Notes: a model not told the origin generated them from the sequence alone. Numbered from the stretch's first letter, positions 11,329 through 24,281 are shown. The stretch is 64,000 nucleotides of DNA from Turnera subulata (GCA_028386065.3 JAKUCV010001413.1:102549-166548), one strand, 5' to 3'. Program-made: numbers and translations.

Positions 11329-12553
11329 TCTTATGAAATGCTAAACCGAATTTGTTGTGCATATGTATGATATGCTCACGTTAACGTATGTGATATGTTG
11401 AGTTCGATTTGGCATATGTGATATGTTGAATTTCAATTTTGTATATGTGATATATGCTGAAGTAGGTTTTGTCAAAAGTATATTGACAACGAGTACTTGA
11501 TTGGTATGTGATATCAATCAAGGTGTTCTAGTCGAATGAGTTTGATAAAGATAAATCAATTATCGGTTTTCGTATAGAACGATTGTCGTTCTAGTACAGC
11601 AAGGCCTAAACATCGATGTTCACATGAAGATTAGCCTTGGCCGAATCTTCTAAACATCGATGTTGTGAGACAAACATCGATGTTTTTATGAAGATTGACT
11701 TTGGCAGAATTTTGAAACATCGATGTTGTGAGACAAACATCGATGCTCTCATGAAAAGTGGCCTCGGCAGAATTCTCAAACATCGATGTTTAAGATCAAA
11801 CATCGATGTTCTTGAGTTCCAGAATTCTCAAACATCGATGTTTAAAAGTTAGACATCGATGTTCTTGAGCTCTTCCAAATAGTTTGGAGTTCCAGATTCT
11901 CAAAACATCGATGTTGAAGTTTAAACATCGATGTTCTTGAGCAGTGCCAAGTAGTTGGGAGAATCAGATTCTCAAAACATCGATGTTCAAGTTAGACATC
12001 GATGTTCTTATGTATTTTTGGCTTCCAAATTTACGAAACATCAATATATGATTTGTTGATTATATGCATAATGTGTTGATGTAAATATTAAGTTCCTCTT
12101 GTGTTGCCTTCCAATGATAAGCACTCATCATTGCTTAGATCAACACTTGGTAGGTTTTGCCAAAGCAAGGTGCCAATGTTAATCCTAGCAAGGTGCGATG
12201 GGAAAATTATAATATCCAAACTGCATATTATTGGCTGAACTTAACTAGGTCATCTCAATAGGATTGAGGACTTAGAGGCAAAGAGTTGAGCTAAGTCTAT
12301 GAGATAGACAAGAACAAGTGTTGTTCACTCAACTATCCAAGAGTTACATGAGATGTAATTGACAAGAGTTGTCTACCTAAATAACTATGATGTAAGCGAT
12401 TAGTCAAAGCTGATTGTAGTGAAATATGGATTTTGGCCTACTTATCATTATCTTGATTCATAGTAGGAGCATTTTTAATAGAATTCCTTGTTAAATGATT
12501 TTATGTATGTATGACTCAGATTTGTGTGAGTTGATCATTGTTGTAGAGTAATC
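11329..12553 (+). other. 5' leader of copia copy 2 with palindrome array
   Basis: No gene. Thirteen copies of AACATCGATGTT or near variants start at 11609, 11653, 11673, 11716, 11736, 11779, 11799, 11831, 11852, 11904, 11924, 11976 and 11995. Within pairs the spacing is 19-21 bp. Successive pairs are 63, 63, 52, 73 and 72 bp apart. The remaining sequence matches the leader of copy 1 in reverse orientation. Confidence 0.85.
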
Positions 12554-13352
12554 ATGGCACAAAACACAAGTACACTATCACTGCAATTTGTCCTTGAGAA
12601 GGTAAAACTTAATGGGAATAACTTCCTTAAGTGGCATTGCAATTTGAGGATAGTCCTCAAACAAGAAAAGAAATTGTATGTCCTCGAAGGGCCTGTTCCT
12701 AATGATCCGGCACCTAATGCTCCTAGGGCTGAAAGGGATGTTTACAAGAAGCATATTGATGATGCATTGGTTGTTGCATGCCTTATGCTTATCACCATAG
12801 ACTCTGAGCTTCAGAAGCAACATGAGAACTTGGGTGCGTTTGATATGAACGAACACCTGAAAATGCTCTTTGAAGAGCAAGCAAGGCATGAGAGGTTTGT
12901 TCCAATGCAAGATGGTTGAGTCATTACCAGTCAGGTCCCATGTGCTTAAGATGATTGGATACATTGAGAGCCTTGAGGGTCTGGGTTTTCCTTTGCAAAA
13001 GGAGTTGGCTGTTGATCTAGTCCTACAATCGTTGCCGGATAGTTACAACCAATTTGTCACGAATTTCAATATGAATCATCTTGACAAATCCTTTTCTGAG
13101 TTGCTTACCATGTTAGGAACAGTTGAGCAACAGATGAAGGCAAATAAATCCAATAGCATATTGATGGTTGGAAATAGCAAAGGAAAGGGAAAAAGCAAGA
13201 AGAAGAATTCTTCCAAAAAGTTTGGTTCATCTTCTTCACAAGTGCTGAAACCCAAAGGTGGTGTTGCAAAGGAAGGACAATGTTTCCATTGCAAGAAACC
13301 TGGCCATTAGAAGCGTAACTGCCCTATTTACCTTGAAGAGGTGAAGAAATAA
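12554..13352 (+). pseudogene. copia copy 2 gag, broken
   Basis: The start ATG at 12554 opens MAQNTSTLSLQF and the frame runs to a stop at 12917-12919. Relative to copy 1, about 17 bases are missing after RHERF (near 12900), which shifts the frame. Gag then continues in a new frame (LEGLGFPLQKELAV) to a zinc knuckle CFHCKKPGH, where the following tryptophan codon is TAG (13308). The knuckle cysteine lost in copy 1 is kept here, so the copies decayed independently. Confidence 0.88.
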
Positions 13353-16191
13353 AAGGGAAGTAAGACTTCCGCTTCAGGTATTTTTGTTATAGAAGCTAAT
13401 ATCTCTATCTCTGCATCATGGGTATTAGATACTGGATGTGGTTCTAACATCTGTGTAAATGTGCAGGATCTGAGAAAGAGTAGAAGATTAGCAAAGGGCG
13501 AGATAGACCTGCGCGTTGGAAATGGAGCAAGAGTTGCTGCATTAGCCGTTGGAACTTACTATCTATCCTTACCGAGTGGTTTGGTTTTAGAACTTAACGA
13601 TTGTTATTATGTACCTAACATAAGCAGGAATTTGATTTCTGTTTCTTGTCTGGACAAGAAAAGTTTTTCTTTTGTAATAAAGAACAACTGTTGTTCTATT
13701 TATTTCAATGATATTTATTATGGTGGTGCATATTTGAGCAATGGTTTGTACGTTCTAGAAACACCAATCTATAACATTAATATGAAGAGGGTTAGATTAA
13801 ACGATTCTACTGAAACCTATCTCTGGCATTGTTGATTGGGCCATATAAACAAGACTCGTATTTCTAAACTCCATAAAGATGGACTTTTAGACTCATTTGA
13901 TTTTGAATCATATGAGACAGCTGAGTCATGTTCATTAGGCAAAATGTTGAAGGCTCCTTTTTCTGGTAAAGGTGAAAGAGCTTCGGACTTGTTAGGTCCT
14001 ATGCATTCTGATGTATGCGGACCTATGTCAACACATGCTAGAGGTGGATTTCAATACTTCATTACATTTACTTATGATTACAGTAGATATGTCTATGTGT
14101 ATCTAGTAAAACATAAGTCAGAATCTTTTGAAAAGTTCAAAGAATTCAAGAATGAAGTACATAATCAACTCGGCAAGAGTATTAAAATGCTTCGATCTGA
14201 TCGAGGAGGTGAATACTTAGACCAAAATTTTCTTGATCATCTAAAGGAATGTGGTATAGTATCACAACTTACTCCACCAGGAACACCTCATTGGAATGGT
14301 GTATCTGAAAGGAGGAATAGAACTTTGTTAGACATTGTTCGTTCTATGATGAGTCAAGCTAACCTTCCTTCTTCATTTTGGGGACATGCATTATTGAGTG
14401 CTGCATTTACACTTAACCGTGTTCCATTTAAATTGGTTAAAAAGACACCATATGAGATATGGACTGGGAAGCGTCCCAATTTGTCTTTCATGAGGATTGG
14501 GGTTGTGAGGCTTTCGTGAGACGAGAAGCATCAGATAAACTCGGCCCTAAATCAGACAAATGCCTATTTGTTGGATATCCTAAGGAAACTAAAGGATATT
14601 ATTTCTATAATCCCACAAAGCACAAAGTGTTTGTTGCTTGTACTGCTATTTTTTTAGAAAGAGAATTTATTTCTAGAGAGATCAGTGGGAGGAAAATAGA
14701 ATTCGAAGCAGTTCGAGATATAGAGGCTGAGATGGAACAAGGACAGGAGCCACAAGTTGTTATGGGTGAGAATCCTACACCTATAACACACGGACCGCGT
14801 AGGTCTGATAGGACTCGGTATGAGCCTGAGAGAAATGGATTTCTTATGACTCATACTGGAGACATGATGCTCATAGATGAGGATGAGCCCACTTCCTATC
14901 AGCAAGCTATTATGGGTCCGGACTCTAAGAAGTGGCCAGAAACCATGAATTCGGAGATGGAATCCATGTATGAAAACAAGGTATGAACCTTGGTTGATCC
15001 ACCTGAAGGGGTAAAACCCATAGGGTGCAAATGGTTCTTTAAGAAAAAGACCGACGTGGATGGTAATGTGATTACCTTTAAAGGCGATTGGTTGCGAAAG
15101 GTTTCAAGTAAGTTCAGGGTATTGACTATAATGAAACTTTCTCGCTAGTTGCCATGGTTAAATCCATCCGGATTCTACTGGCTATAGCAGCATACCATGA
15201 TTATGAAATATGGCAAATGGATGTCAAAATTGCTTTCCTTAATGGAAATCTTTTAGACGATGTGCACATGACACAACCTGAAGGTTTTGTCACTCCAGAG
15301 AATGCTAATAAGGTATGCATATTGCAGAGATCCATTTATGGATTGTAGCAAACTTCTAGGAGTTGGAATCTTCGTTTTAATGAAGTGATCAAAGAGTTTG
15401 GTTTCATTAAAAATGAAGATGAGCCATGTGTTTACAAGAATGTTAGTGGGAGCACTATCGTTTTCTTACTGTTGTATGTTGACGACATTCTGCTCATTGG
15501 GAATGATATTCCAACACTACAGTCTGTAAAGACTTGGTTAGGAAAGAATTTCTCAATGAAGGACTTAGGAGAAGCTGCCTATGTGTTAGGCATAAAGATC
15601 TATAGAGATAGATCCAAAAGACTTCTTGGACTAAGTCAAAGTACATATATTGACAAGGAGTTAAAGAGGTTTTGCATGCAAGATTTCAAGAAAGGTTTCT
15701 TGCCCATATCACATGGCATATCTCTCTCAAAGAATCAATGTCCTAGTACATTTATGGAGAGAGAACAAATGAGTAAGATCCCTTATGCATCTACTATAGG
15801 ATCTATCATGTATGCCATGCTATGTACTCGACCAGATGTCGCATATGCATTAAGTGTCACAAGCAGATATCGATCTGATCCCGGTGAATGTCACTGGACA
15901 GCGGTTAAGAACATCCATAAGTACTTGAGAAGAACTAAGGATGCATTCCTTGTGTACGGAAGCATTGTTGAGCTTGTTGTAAAGGGTTACACAGATGCTA
16001 GCTTCCATACTGACAGGGATGACTTTAGATCACATTCAGGATATGTGTTTTGTCTTAGAGGCGATGTGAGGCTGTGCAAAGTTCCTTCTGAGAACAATGT
16101 AGCAGATCCTTTAACTAAGCCGCTCACACAACAGAAGCATGATGGTCATGCTAGATCCATTGGTATTAGATACATGGATGATTGGCTTTAG
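13353..16191 (+). pseudogene. copia copy 2 pol, broken
   Basis: Protease DTG lies near 13430. The pre-integrase LWHC is followed by a stop (TGA, 13833-13835). The integrase core keeps HSDVCGP and SDRGGEYL near 14200. A one-base frame change follows near 14505, and a TGA replaces tryptophan at about 14983. RT has a frameshift near 15085 and a stop near 15346, but keeps YVDDILLIGND near 15478. The RNase H core is deleted at about 16060 and the reading ends RYMDDWL at 16191. Confidence 0.9.
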
Positions 16192-16205
16192 TGCAAGTGG
16201 GAGAT

Positions 16206-17605
16206 TGTTCGTGTAATGCCCAAAAGCCGATCATTGATCATATTTTATAGTCATGTATATTTATTATGGTTTAATTCCAATAAATATGTTTATGTGATAA
16301 ACGCTTGCACATATTTTTAACTCTAGAATATCTCATATTCTTAAAATGTCCCTAGTCGATTATTATTATGAATGGGCTGTAATAATAAATTAAGACTAGC
16401 GTATGTTGAGAATTATATGAGATATGAATTCTACATACGGGTACAAGTTAGAGAACTTAGTTAAAGGATATAATGTAATCATAGTGTACGAGATTCTACA
16501 TACGGGTACGAGATATGAGTAGACCTTAGTGTAATCATTAGGTATATGATATAATGTGTACTGGATTTTGTATGATCTAGATGGAATTTGTCCAACCCTT
16601 ATAATGGGTATATTATCAAATGGGCCTCTTGATAGAGTTGAACTGTAAATGCATGGTCATGCTCGGATTAAATGATATGGTGATATCATTAGCACCCGTT
16701 TTACACAGTTAACTCGGGGATCAAGAAACTTAGATTAAACATATACGAGATTGACTTATTCCATGTCTCGTGTTTGATCTTCATAATGGGAGGAAAGGAC
16801 AATGACATGTTTCCGAGGCATAATGAATCAGTACTGATCTTGTCGTTTGGGTAGCAATGATGTTTTGCTAGACGCCGCTCATTGTTTATAATTGTAAATG
16901 AGTTTACAATTATTGCCAAACGTTACAAGTGCCTATAGGGTCACACACTTAAAACTGTGATTCGAGCTGGTGGTTAAACCATGGTTGGACCGTGGTTCGA
17001 CCAGGTATTCGAATTAGTGGTTAGACCATGGTTGGACCAGGACGTTTTGGGTTGACTTGGTTCACTAATTATCATAATTATTGAACCAAAATTAATGCCA
17101 TATGATGTGTAATCCCAATAATGCTTAGTGGAGCATCAAGGCATAGTGGAGGCATGATTAGACTTAAAGGATAATCATGATGGCTAATGCATGATGATGT
17201 TGGCCATTGTCTCATTAATCTATGCATTAATTGTGTGTATAAATAGAGGTTGATAATCAGATTATCAACACAAGAGAGTAGACACACAATTCAGGTTGCA
17301 ACACACCAAATGCTAGTTTCTAGCTCTCGGAATATCTGCAGCTAGCACTGCGGTTCGGGAGTGCTCGGGTTAGTGATCGTGAGATGGTTGCTAGCTAGTT
17401 ATCGATGGTTTATATGGATACCGTAGAGGAGTCGAATTTCTGTCCGGTTGTAGCTGATTCGACTCAACAGTTGAGTGATAGAACTCGACCAATCCAGGTA
17501 CGATTTTTGTTATTCGGTTTACTCTATTTCAGATGAATCCTCCATGAGTTCCGGGTCTTTTCGCTGCGCATTTGTTTCCTATGTTTGCACACCCAGTTAC
17601 TTACA
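16206..17605 (+). repeat. 3' LTR of copia copy 2 (1400 bp)
   Basis: It starts TGTTCGTG after the purine tract AGTGGGAGAT and ends CTTACA. A rearranged patch at about 16460-16505 repeats ACATACGGGTACGAG and lacks part of the 5' LTR sequence. A TATA box is at 17238-17246. Confidence 0.9.
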
Positions 17606-19603
17606 GTAGGTATCCGGGTATGCAAACTTAGAGTTAAACAAGCAGCGGAATAAAGCATGAAACTAATGGAGGATCCATGTGAAACGGGATAAACCGAATA
17701 ACAAGATTTTCGTACCTGATTTGGTTAAGATCTTTCACTCAACTGATGATCCAAATCAGCAAGAACCGGACAAAATCTGACTCCTCTACGGTATCCACAC
17801 GAACCGTTGATGACTGCTAGCAACCGTCTCACGATCACTAACCCGAGTACTCCCGAACCGTAGTGCTAGCTGCAGAATTTTCGAGAGCTAGGGACTAGAA
17901 TATGTTTGATGTGTTTCTTTCTCAAGTATGAAGAGTGTGTTATGTCTGAAAAACTGATCAAACCTTCACCCTTTTATACACACTTGTAATGCATAGTTAA
18001 TTAGATAATGGCCAATATAATCATCCATTATCTTTCATGATTATGTTTCCACCATTATCATGTCTCCACTAGTGCATTAAACATATATATCAGCATATAA
18101 AGGATTACACATCATATGGCAATAATTCTGGTAATTAGTGAACCGAATCAACCCAAACGACCCGGTCCAACCATGTTCTAACCACTAGCTCAATATCCTG
18201 GTCGAACCATGGTCCAACCATGGTCTAACCACTAGCTCGAATCAACAGCTCTAAGTGAGTGACCCTGTAGGCACTTGTGACGTTTGGCAATAATTGTAAA
18301 CTCTCATTTATAATTATAAACAATGAGCGGTGTCTAGCAACATATTATTGCTACCCAAACGACAAGATCAGTAGCCTCGGAAAAAATGACATTATCCTTT
18401 CGTCCCATAATATCAAGATCAAACACGAGACATGGAATATATCACCCTCGTTTATGTTTGCTCTAACGTTTGTTTATCCCCGAAGTTAACTGTGTGATAC
18501 AGATACAAATGATATCCCCATATCACTTATTCTGAGCATGGCCATGCATTTACAGTTCAACTCTATCAAGGGGCCCAACTGATAATATACTCGTTATATG
18601 GGTTGGACGAATTCCATCTTGATCATACAAAACCCAGTACACATTATATCGTATACCCAATGATTAATCTTAGGTCCACTCAATTACCTGGTCGAACCAT
18701 GGTCCAACCACCTGGTCGAACCATGGTCCAACCATGGTTCAACCACCAGCTCGAATCAACAGTTCTAAGTGTGTGACCCTGTAGGCACTTTTAACGTTTG
18801 GCAATAATTGTAAACTCATTTACAATTATAAACAATGAGCGGCGTCTTGCAACACATCATTGCTACCCAAACGACAAGATCAATACTGATTCATTATGCT
18901 TCAGAAATATGTCATCGTCCTTCTGTCCCATTTTCAAGATCAAACACGAGACATGGAATACGTCAATCTCGTATAAGTTTAATCTAAGTTTCTTGATCCC
19001 CGAGTTAACTGTGCAAAACGGATACTAATGATATCACCATATCACATAATCCGAGCATGGCCATGCATTTACGATTCAACTCTATCAAGAGGCCCAATTG
19101 ATAATATACCCGTTATATGGGTTAGACGAATTCCATCTTAATCATACAAAACCCACTACACATTATATCATATTCCCAATGATTACACTAAGGTCTACTC
19201 AGTTACGAATAGCCAAGAGTAATATCAAAGTATATGACTCACGTGTTGGGAATCTTGATAATCTCAGGTCTAAGGATAGTACATATAAGAATCACTAATG
19301 ACAACATGAGTCCATGCAGTGTTCTTATGTCGGGTCAGTCCAGTCCACAAGTTCTCTAACTTGTACCCATATGCAGAACTCATATCTCATATGATTCTCA
19401 ACATACGCTAGTCTTTATTTATTATTACAACCCATCCAAAATAATAATCAACTAGGGACATTTCAAGAATATAAGATATTCTTAGGTTATAAATATATGC
19501 AAGCATTTATCATAGATAAACATATTTATTGGAATCAAACCTTAATAAAAAATACATGACAATATTATCATCCAATGATTGGCTTTTGGGCATTACACTA
19601 ACA
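17606..19603 (-). repeat. Inverted copia LTR with internal duplication
   Basis: This is LTR sequence of the same family in minus orientation, starting at GTAGGTATCCGGG and ending ..ACTAACA at 19603. Positions 17606-18683 run from the LTR 3' end into its middle. 18684-19603 then restarts at the CTGGTCGAACCATGG repeats and runs to the LTR start, so about 480 bases are present twice. The second part is almost identical to 500-1040. It is therefore a chimeric or internally duplicated LTR. It abuts the 3' LTR of copy 2 end to end. Confidence 0.85.
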
Positions 19604-20194
19604 CTAAGAACATGACAAAAAACACACTCTTCAAATGCAGATGCCAACCTCCGAACCTCCTGGAGCAGAGGAGCACCTTCAAGACGCGTCAAAATAGCAC
19701 CGTTAAGCATTGCGATTAACTCCTGATTTTCCGACTCAACCACTAGCCTAGGAAGAAGACGTGAAGAGGCAAGTAAAAACCATCTCGCACGGCCCACAGC
19801 TCCGCCATGGCCACCGAAAACGGAGGCAGACGATGATGGTAGCCACACACCCATCCTGTTGCCAGATAAGCCCCCCCACAACCGCAACATTCCTCACCAC
19901 ATCCACAGCAGCATCCACATTCACCTTAAAGACACTCACCGTAGGAGGCGACCACACAACAGCCTCAGGGGCTATCGACAAACCCGCCCCACTTACATCC
20001 TGTTGCCTAGAATGAAGAAACCACATCCAGATATACTGTGTAATATACCCATGCATCCCCTTTGGAGGTCTTGGATTTTGGGCAAACACAACATCATTCC
20101 GCCACTTCCACATCAACCAAAGTGCCATTCCAAAAAACAATTCGGACGGCAAAGTACTATCAAACGCAAGCTTACCCTTCAAACCACATAGCAC
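19604..20194 (-). pseudogene. LINE C-terminal RNase H domain, truncated
   Basis: The frame contains MALWLMWKWRNDVVF and then FKVNVDAAVDV, the start of the plant LINE RNase H (RVT_3) domain with its first catalytic Asp. A frameshift near 19850 leads into LVVESENQELIAMLNG and the protein is cut after FCHVLS by the LTR at 19603. Confidence 0.78.
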
Positions 20195-21509
20195 TCAGTC
20201 ATGAAAGGGGAGAGTGAAAACTCTGGCACGAGTAGAAGGCCTCAAAAGAGCATGCCGCACCTGCCCTGCATCCCACAATCCCGTAAGGCATGTAGTTGCA
20301 TTTCCTCAAACCGACCACACCGAGGGCAACTAGTATCCAAGGATAGTTGTCGACGGCCACGCTCCACATTAGTAAGAAGAGCCTGGTGTCCACACTGCCA
20401 GAGAAAGGTGCGGGCTCTAGGGAGACCCCGCCAACGCCATAGTACCCGTCACAGCTCACTAGGACCATACGTGTGTGCACCAGCGGAGAGAGACCCATAC
20501 ACCGCCCTGACGGTACACTCTCTAGATGCCGTGCCATCCGAATAAACTGTATTCTCCTTCCCAGGACGAAGAAGAGACTGAAAACTAGCAAACTGATGTA
20601 GTAACGGAGGAAGAAGCATAGACTATAGGAGAGCCCAGTTCTACCCACCCGATGGCAAAGCAACATCCGTCATAGACATCTCTTCCACATCCTCCATAGA
20701 CATCTCTTCCATACCATCCGGCACCACAAGATTAGGAAACTCGTCAAGACGAACCACCCCTAGAAGCCAAGGGTCCTGCCAGAAGTTAATATTCTGCCCT
20801 ATTCCAAAGATCCATGAAATACTCTGCAGAACTGTGGGCCAAGCAGCACAAATACCTCACCAAATATGAGACACTTGTTGGCTAGTTTGAACTTGGGGAA
20901 GCACCGAATTCCCAGTTAAATACTTAGCTCTCATTAATCTCAACCATAATGCTGTAGGACGTGACACCAGTCCCCATACAAGCTTTGTCAAAAAAGCCTC
21001 ATTAGCCTGCTGCATATGCCGGAGACCCAGACCCCCATCCTTCTTTTGCTTACACAATTTATCCCAAGAAACCATGGACATCTTCCTCTGGGTTGAAGTA
21101 GAACCCCAAAGGAAACCAAAAGCAGCTTTGTCTGGTACATCACAGACACCACGTGGTAAAGATACCACATGCATAGAATAATACGGAATAGTCTGAATAA
21201 CAGACTGCACCAAGGTCATTCGCCCTGCGAGAAACAAGCTACACGCCTTCCATCCAGCAAGCTTCAGGTCAACCCTTTCTGTGATATGGCGAAATGTGGC
21301 ATTAGTAATATGACCATGCACCAATGGAAACCCCAAATACTGCCCCAAATCCGCAGTAACCCCAATGCCAAGAAGTTGAGAAATCCCCTCCGCATGACCA
21401 TCAGAAACATTTTTGGAAAAGAAGACTCTAGACAGCCTTGCTAATCTTCTGGCCAGAACTAGCACAAAACAAATCCAGACATCGATTCATAATATCCACC
21501 TGCACTATA

Positions 21510-22447
21510 GATGCCTAAGCAAACAACACCAAATCATCTGCAAAGAACAGATATGAAATTAGAGGCGCATCAGAATTGATCATCACTGGTTTCCACACCC
21601 CCTTTCCACCAAATCACAGATTAACTGTGAAAGTCTCTCAATGCACAAAACAAAGAGAAATGGAGACCCCCTGCCTAACACCACGGGATGGAGAAAATTC
21701 CCTGGTAAGATCCCCATTCCAAAGAAGCTGAAGGGTACTAGAAGTAACACAAGACATCAAAATGCAAATATAAGAGTTTGGCATCCCAAATCCTGCATAG
21801 TATCCTCAATAAAATCCAACCTCAGTCGGTCATACGCCTTTTCAAGATCGAGATTAATGGCCATAAACCCCTCTCTACCACGCTTAGTATGCATTGTATG
21901 TATCAGTTCCTGGACAACCCCTCTCCACCATGCCAGGTACAAAGCTCGCCTGAAAAGGCAACACAAGGGAGTCCAAACACGGTTTCAATCTGTTGGCTAA
22001 GGCTTTAGTAAGAAGCTTATATGGTACAGTGTACAGACTGATGGGCCGAAACTGAGTTATCATCTCTGGTGTCTCCACCTTATGAATAAGCGTTAGAAGA
22101 GTCTTATTCATCTCCTTGGGCACAATACCAGAATTAAAAGCCTGCTGGATAAATGAACACACCAATAGGCCCATAATATGCCAAAACTTCTGAATGAAAA
22201 CTGCATGAAAGCCATCCACCCCCGGGGCCTTATGCGGAGCCATCTGTTTCAAGGCGACATTGATCTCCACAGAAGAAACCGGGCTAGCCAAACAATCCAG
22301 TCGTTCCTGCGAAAGTACGTGGAATTTCCCACGTAGTGGAAGAGGAACCGGTATGTCACCCTCTCGCCAGAACAGATCAGAAAAATAGAGAACTGCATGT
22401 TCCCGCAGCATAGTTTGAATAGAAAACCAGTGCTCCCTAATCAACAA
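21510..22447 (-). pseudogene. LINE reverse transcriptase fragment
   Basis: The RT fingers and palm are spread over two frames. The first (22447-21884) has PHKAPGVDGFHAVFIQKFW and FRPISLYTVPYKLLTKALANRL. The second (21966-21757) has AINLDLEKAYDRLR. The catalytic FADDLVLFA follows near 21540. At least one frameshift near 21900 and several stops prevent function. Confidence 0.85.
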
Positions 22448-22651
22448 GCTCCCAACCCTATTCCTATGCCGACAGACAATAGTAGAAGCATGGAAAAAAG
22501 AAGTATTGCGATCATCATTCTGAACCCACTGACTTCGTGACTTCTAAAACCATAATACCTCTTCTTGAGCCAAGATAGTATCATACTCTAGAGTCAACTC
22601 GGCCTCCAAGCCATGTACAAAAGAACCAGCCCTCCCTTCAGCCTTAGCTTT

Positions 22652-23218
22652 CTAAATACCACTGATTCGAGCTAGTAAAGCCTTCTTTCTGCGAATAATG
22701 TTACCAAACACCTCCCAGTTCCATTTGAACAAGTCTTTACTCAGAAGTTCAGTAGCTTCAGGTAGTCGTAAATCACCATGCCAAGCATCCATCACTACCT
22801 GTGGAAATCGGTCATCAAGCATCCAAGTCGTCTGGAACCTAAAGGGTTTTGGACGCGAGGATGCCGCCATAGCATTCAAATGTAATAATAAAGGCGAATG
22901 GTCTGATTTGGTGCGTGGTAAATGCCAAATCGCAGCATCCGGGTTAACAATACGCCATTGGTGGTTGACCAGGCCAAGATCCAACCGCTCCGCCACCAGC
23001 TCCCGGAAAGCACCAACGCGCTTCTCCCAAGTAAATTTAGGTCGGTGGAAACCTAAATCAACCAACCCACAGTCATTAATCCACGAGGAAAAAATATTAC
23101 ACATCCTCATGCATGCAAGCAAACCACCCATCTTCTCCGACTGATCAACAAGAGTATTAAAGTCACCCAGCAACAACAACGGTTCACGCATCCTTGACGA
23201 GTCGATGGAGCCGGACAT
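22652..23218 (-). pseudogene. LINE endonuclease fragment
   Basis: An open frame of 188 codons matches the C-terminal half of the exonuclease-endonuclease-phosphatase fold of plant L1 elements: LLLGDFNTLV near the start, a central KFTWEKR, and SDHSPLLLHLNAM (catalytic Asp-His). Upstream, 23219-23395 still translates as LINE endonuclease (RWYLVGV...FIHARVV) but with a stop. It is a remnant without host function. Confidence 0.85.
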
Positions 23219-23395
23219 TCATAAATTGCCGTAAGCAAACGCGGTGTCTCAGCCTAAAGGACTACCCTTGCATGAATAAACTGGGCATGGGTAACTAAGA
23301 CAGAAACCTCCACCAAATGACGACACACCCCAACCAAATACCACCGGAGCGCCCCATTAAGAAGTTTCCTTTTAAACATCTTTACGCAAGCACTC

Positions 23396-24281
23396 CACTC
23401 GGGCGAATTGAATGACCAACATTATTTACTGTTTATCATTTTCTTTCTTTTTTCTTTGCATATGTAAAAGAGAAAGAAGATTCTTCCTCTAAAGTGAAGT
23501 CATCTAACAACATTGTGTGAGCTGGCAAAGAGCTTCAATACAGCCATTGCACTTGCTTCAACAACCCCTCTTCTTGATTTTTTTCTCTTATAAATAAAAA
23601 CAACTTTCAAAGAGGGGAAAAAAGTCGGTTTTTGTGTCTTATTATCAAAGGGTAGCATCAAGAAAACTGGAGTGTGATTTCTAAATTCTGAAAGACAAGC
23701 TTTTAGTATTTATCTTTGTCCTTTAAGTTCCTACTTATTATTGGAGCCTATAAATAGCCTTCCTGCCCAAATTAAGGCATTATATTATAAAGGAATAAAA
23801 TTATGTTATTGAGCTTGCTAAGTGCACATAAAACCTTTGAGAAATCTTTGAGCTTTATTTGTAATCAAAGAGTTTGTAGTGGATCGAATTAGTTTTAAAG
23901 TTTGAGTTTGTGAAAAAGCTTTGGATATAGGTTTAGATTGAGCCTTCATAAAAGTTAAGGTTATAGAGTGAGCCTTGGAAAACTCTTGTAAAAGTTGTAG
24001 CTTGAGCTTTGAAATAACTAAGTGTAATAAGCTGGCTTTCATCTTAGAAGAAACTATATAGTGAGCTTGGCAAATCTCAATGGGGAATCTTGAGTAGTGG
24101 ATGTACCCATAGGATTTAAGGGGAACACTCTAAATCTTTATATTTGTGATTGTGCTTGAATGTTTTTTCTTACTTTTCTCTATGTCTCTTTAGTTCTTTA
24201 AAAATCCAGATTTTGGTGGCAACTCCATACACGAAATTTCCAAAAAGTTAGGAGCTAATTCATCCCCCTCTACCCACTAGC
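23396..24281 (+). repeat. LTR-like remnant, no gene
   Basis: No credible coding frame. TATAAATAG at 23748-23756 lies upstream of a T/G-rich leader. GTGGATGTACCCATAGG is followed by a CACTCTAAATCTT stretch near 24100-24145, then AGGAGCTAATTCATCCCCCTCT near 24250. This order recalls the end of some plant copia LTRs and their 5' leader. I see no matching partner in the window, so the assignment is tentative. Confidence 0.35.

Larger units (their letters stand above)
9939..17605 (+). mobile_element. Ty1/copia retrotransposon, copy 2 (plus strand)
   Basis: Same family as copy 1 in the opposite orientation: 5' LTR (about 9939-11314, lacking ~160 bases at its start), primer-binding site 11316-11328, leader with palindromes, gag from 12554, pol to 16191, polypurine AGTGGGAGAT, and 3' LTR 16206-17605. 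The coding region has more lesions than copy 1. No target duplication is visible because the left LTR end is lost. Confidence 0.9.
19604..23395 (-). mobile_element. L1-type LINE, degraded and cut at both ends
   Basis: On the minus strand: endonuclease C-terminal half (GDFNTLVD near 23160, SDHSPLLLHL near 22890), reverse transcriptase (KAPGVDGFHAVF near 22230, NLDLEKAYDRLR near 21860, FADDLVLFA near 21540), a post-RT segment (LAGWKACSLFLAGRMTLVQSV near 21240) and a plant-type RNase H (FKVNVDAAVD near 19930). Many stops and frameshifts divide it. The 5' end is missing beyond ~23395, as is common for LINEs. The 3' end is cut by the LTR at 19603. It is more GC-rich than the neighbouring elements. 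Confidence 0.88.
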
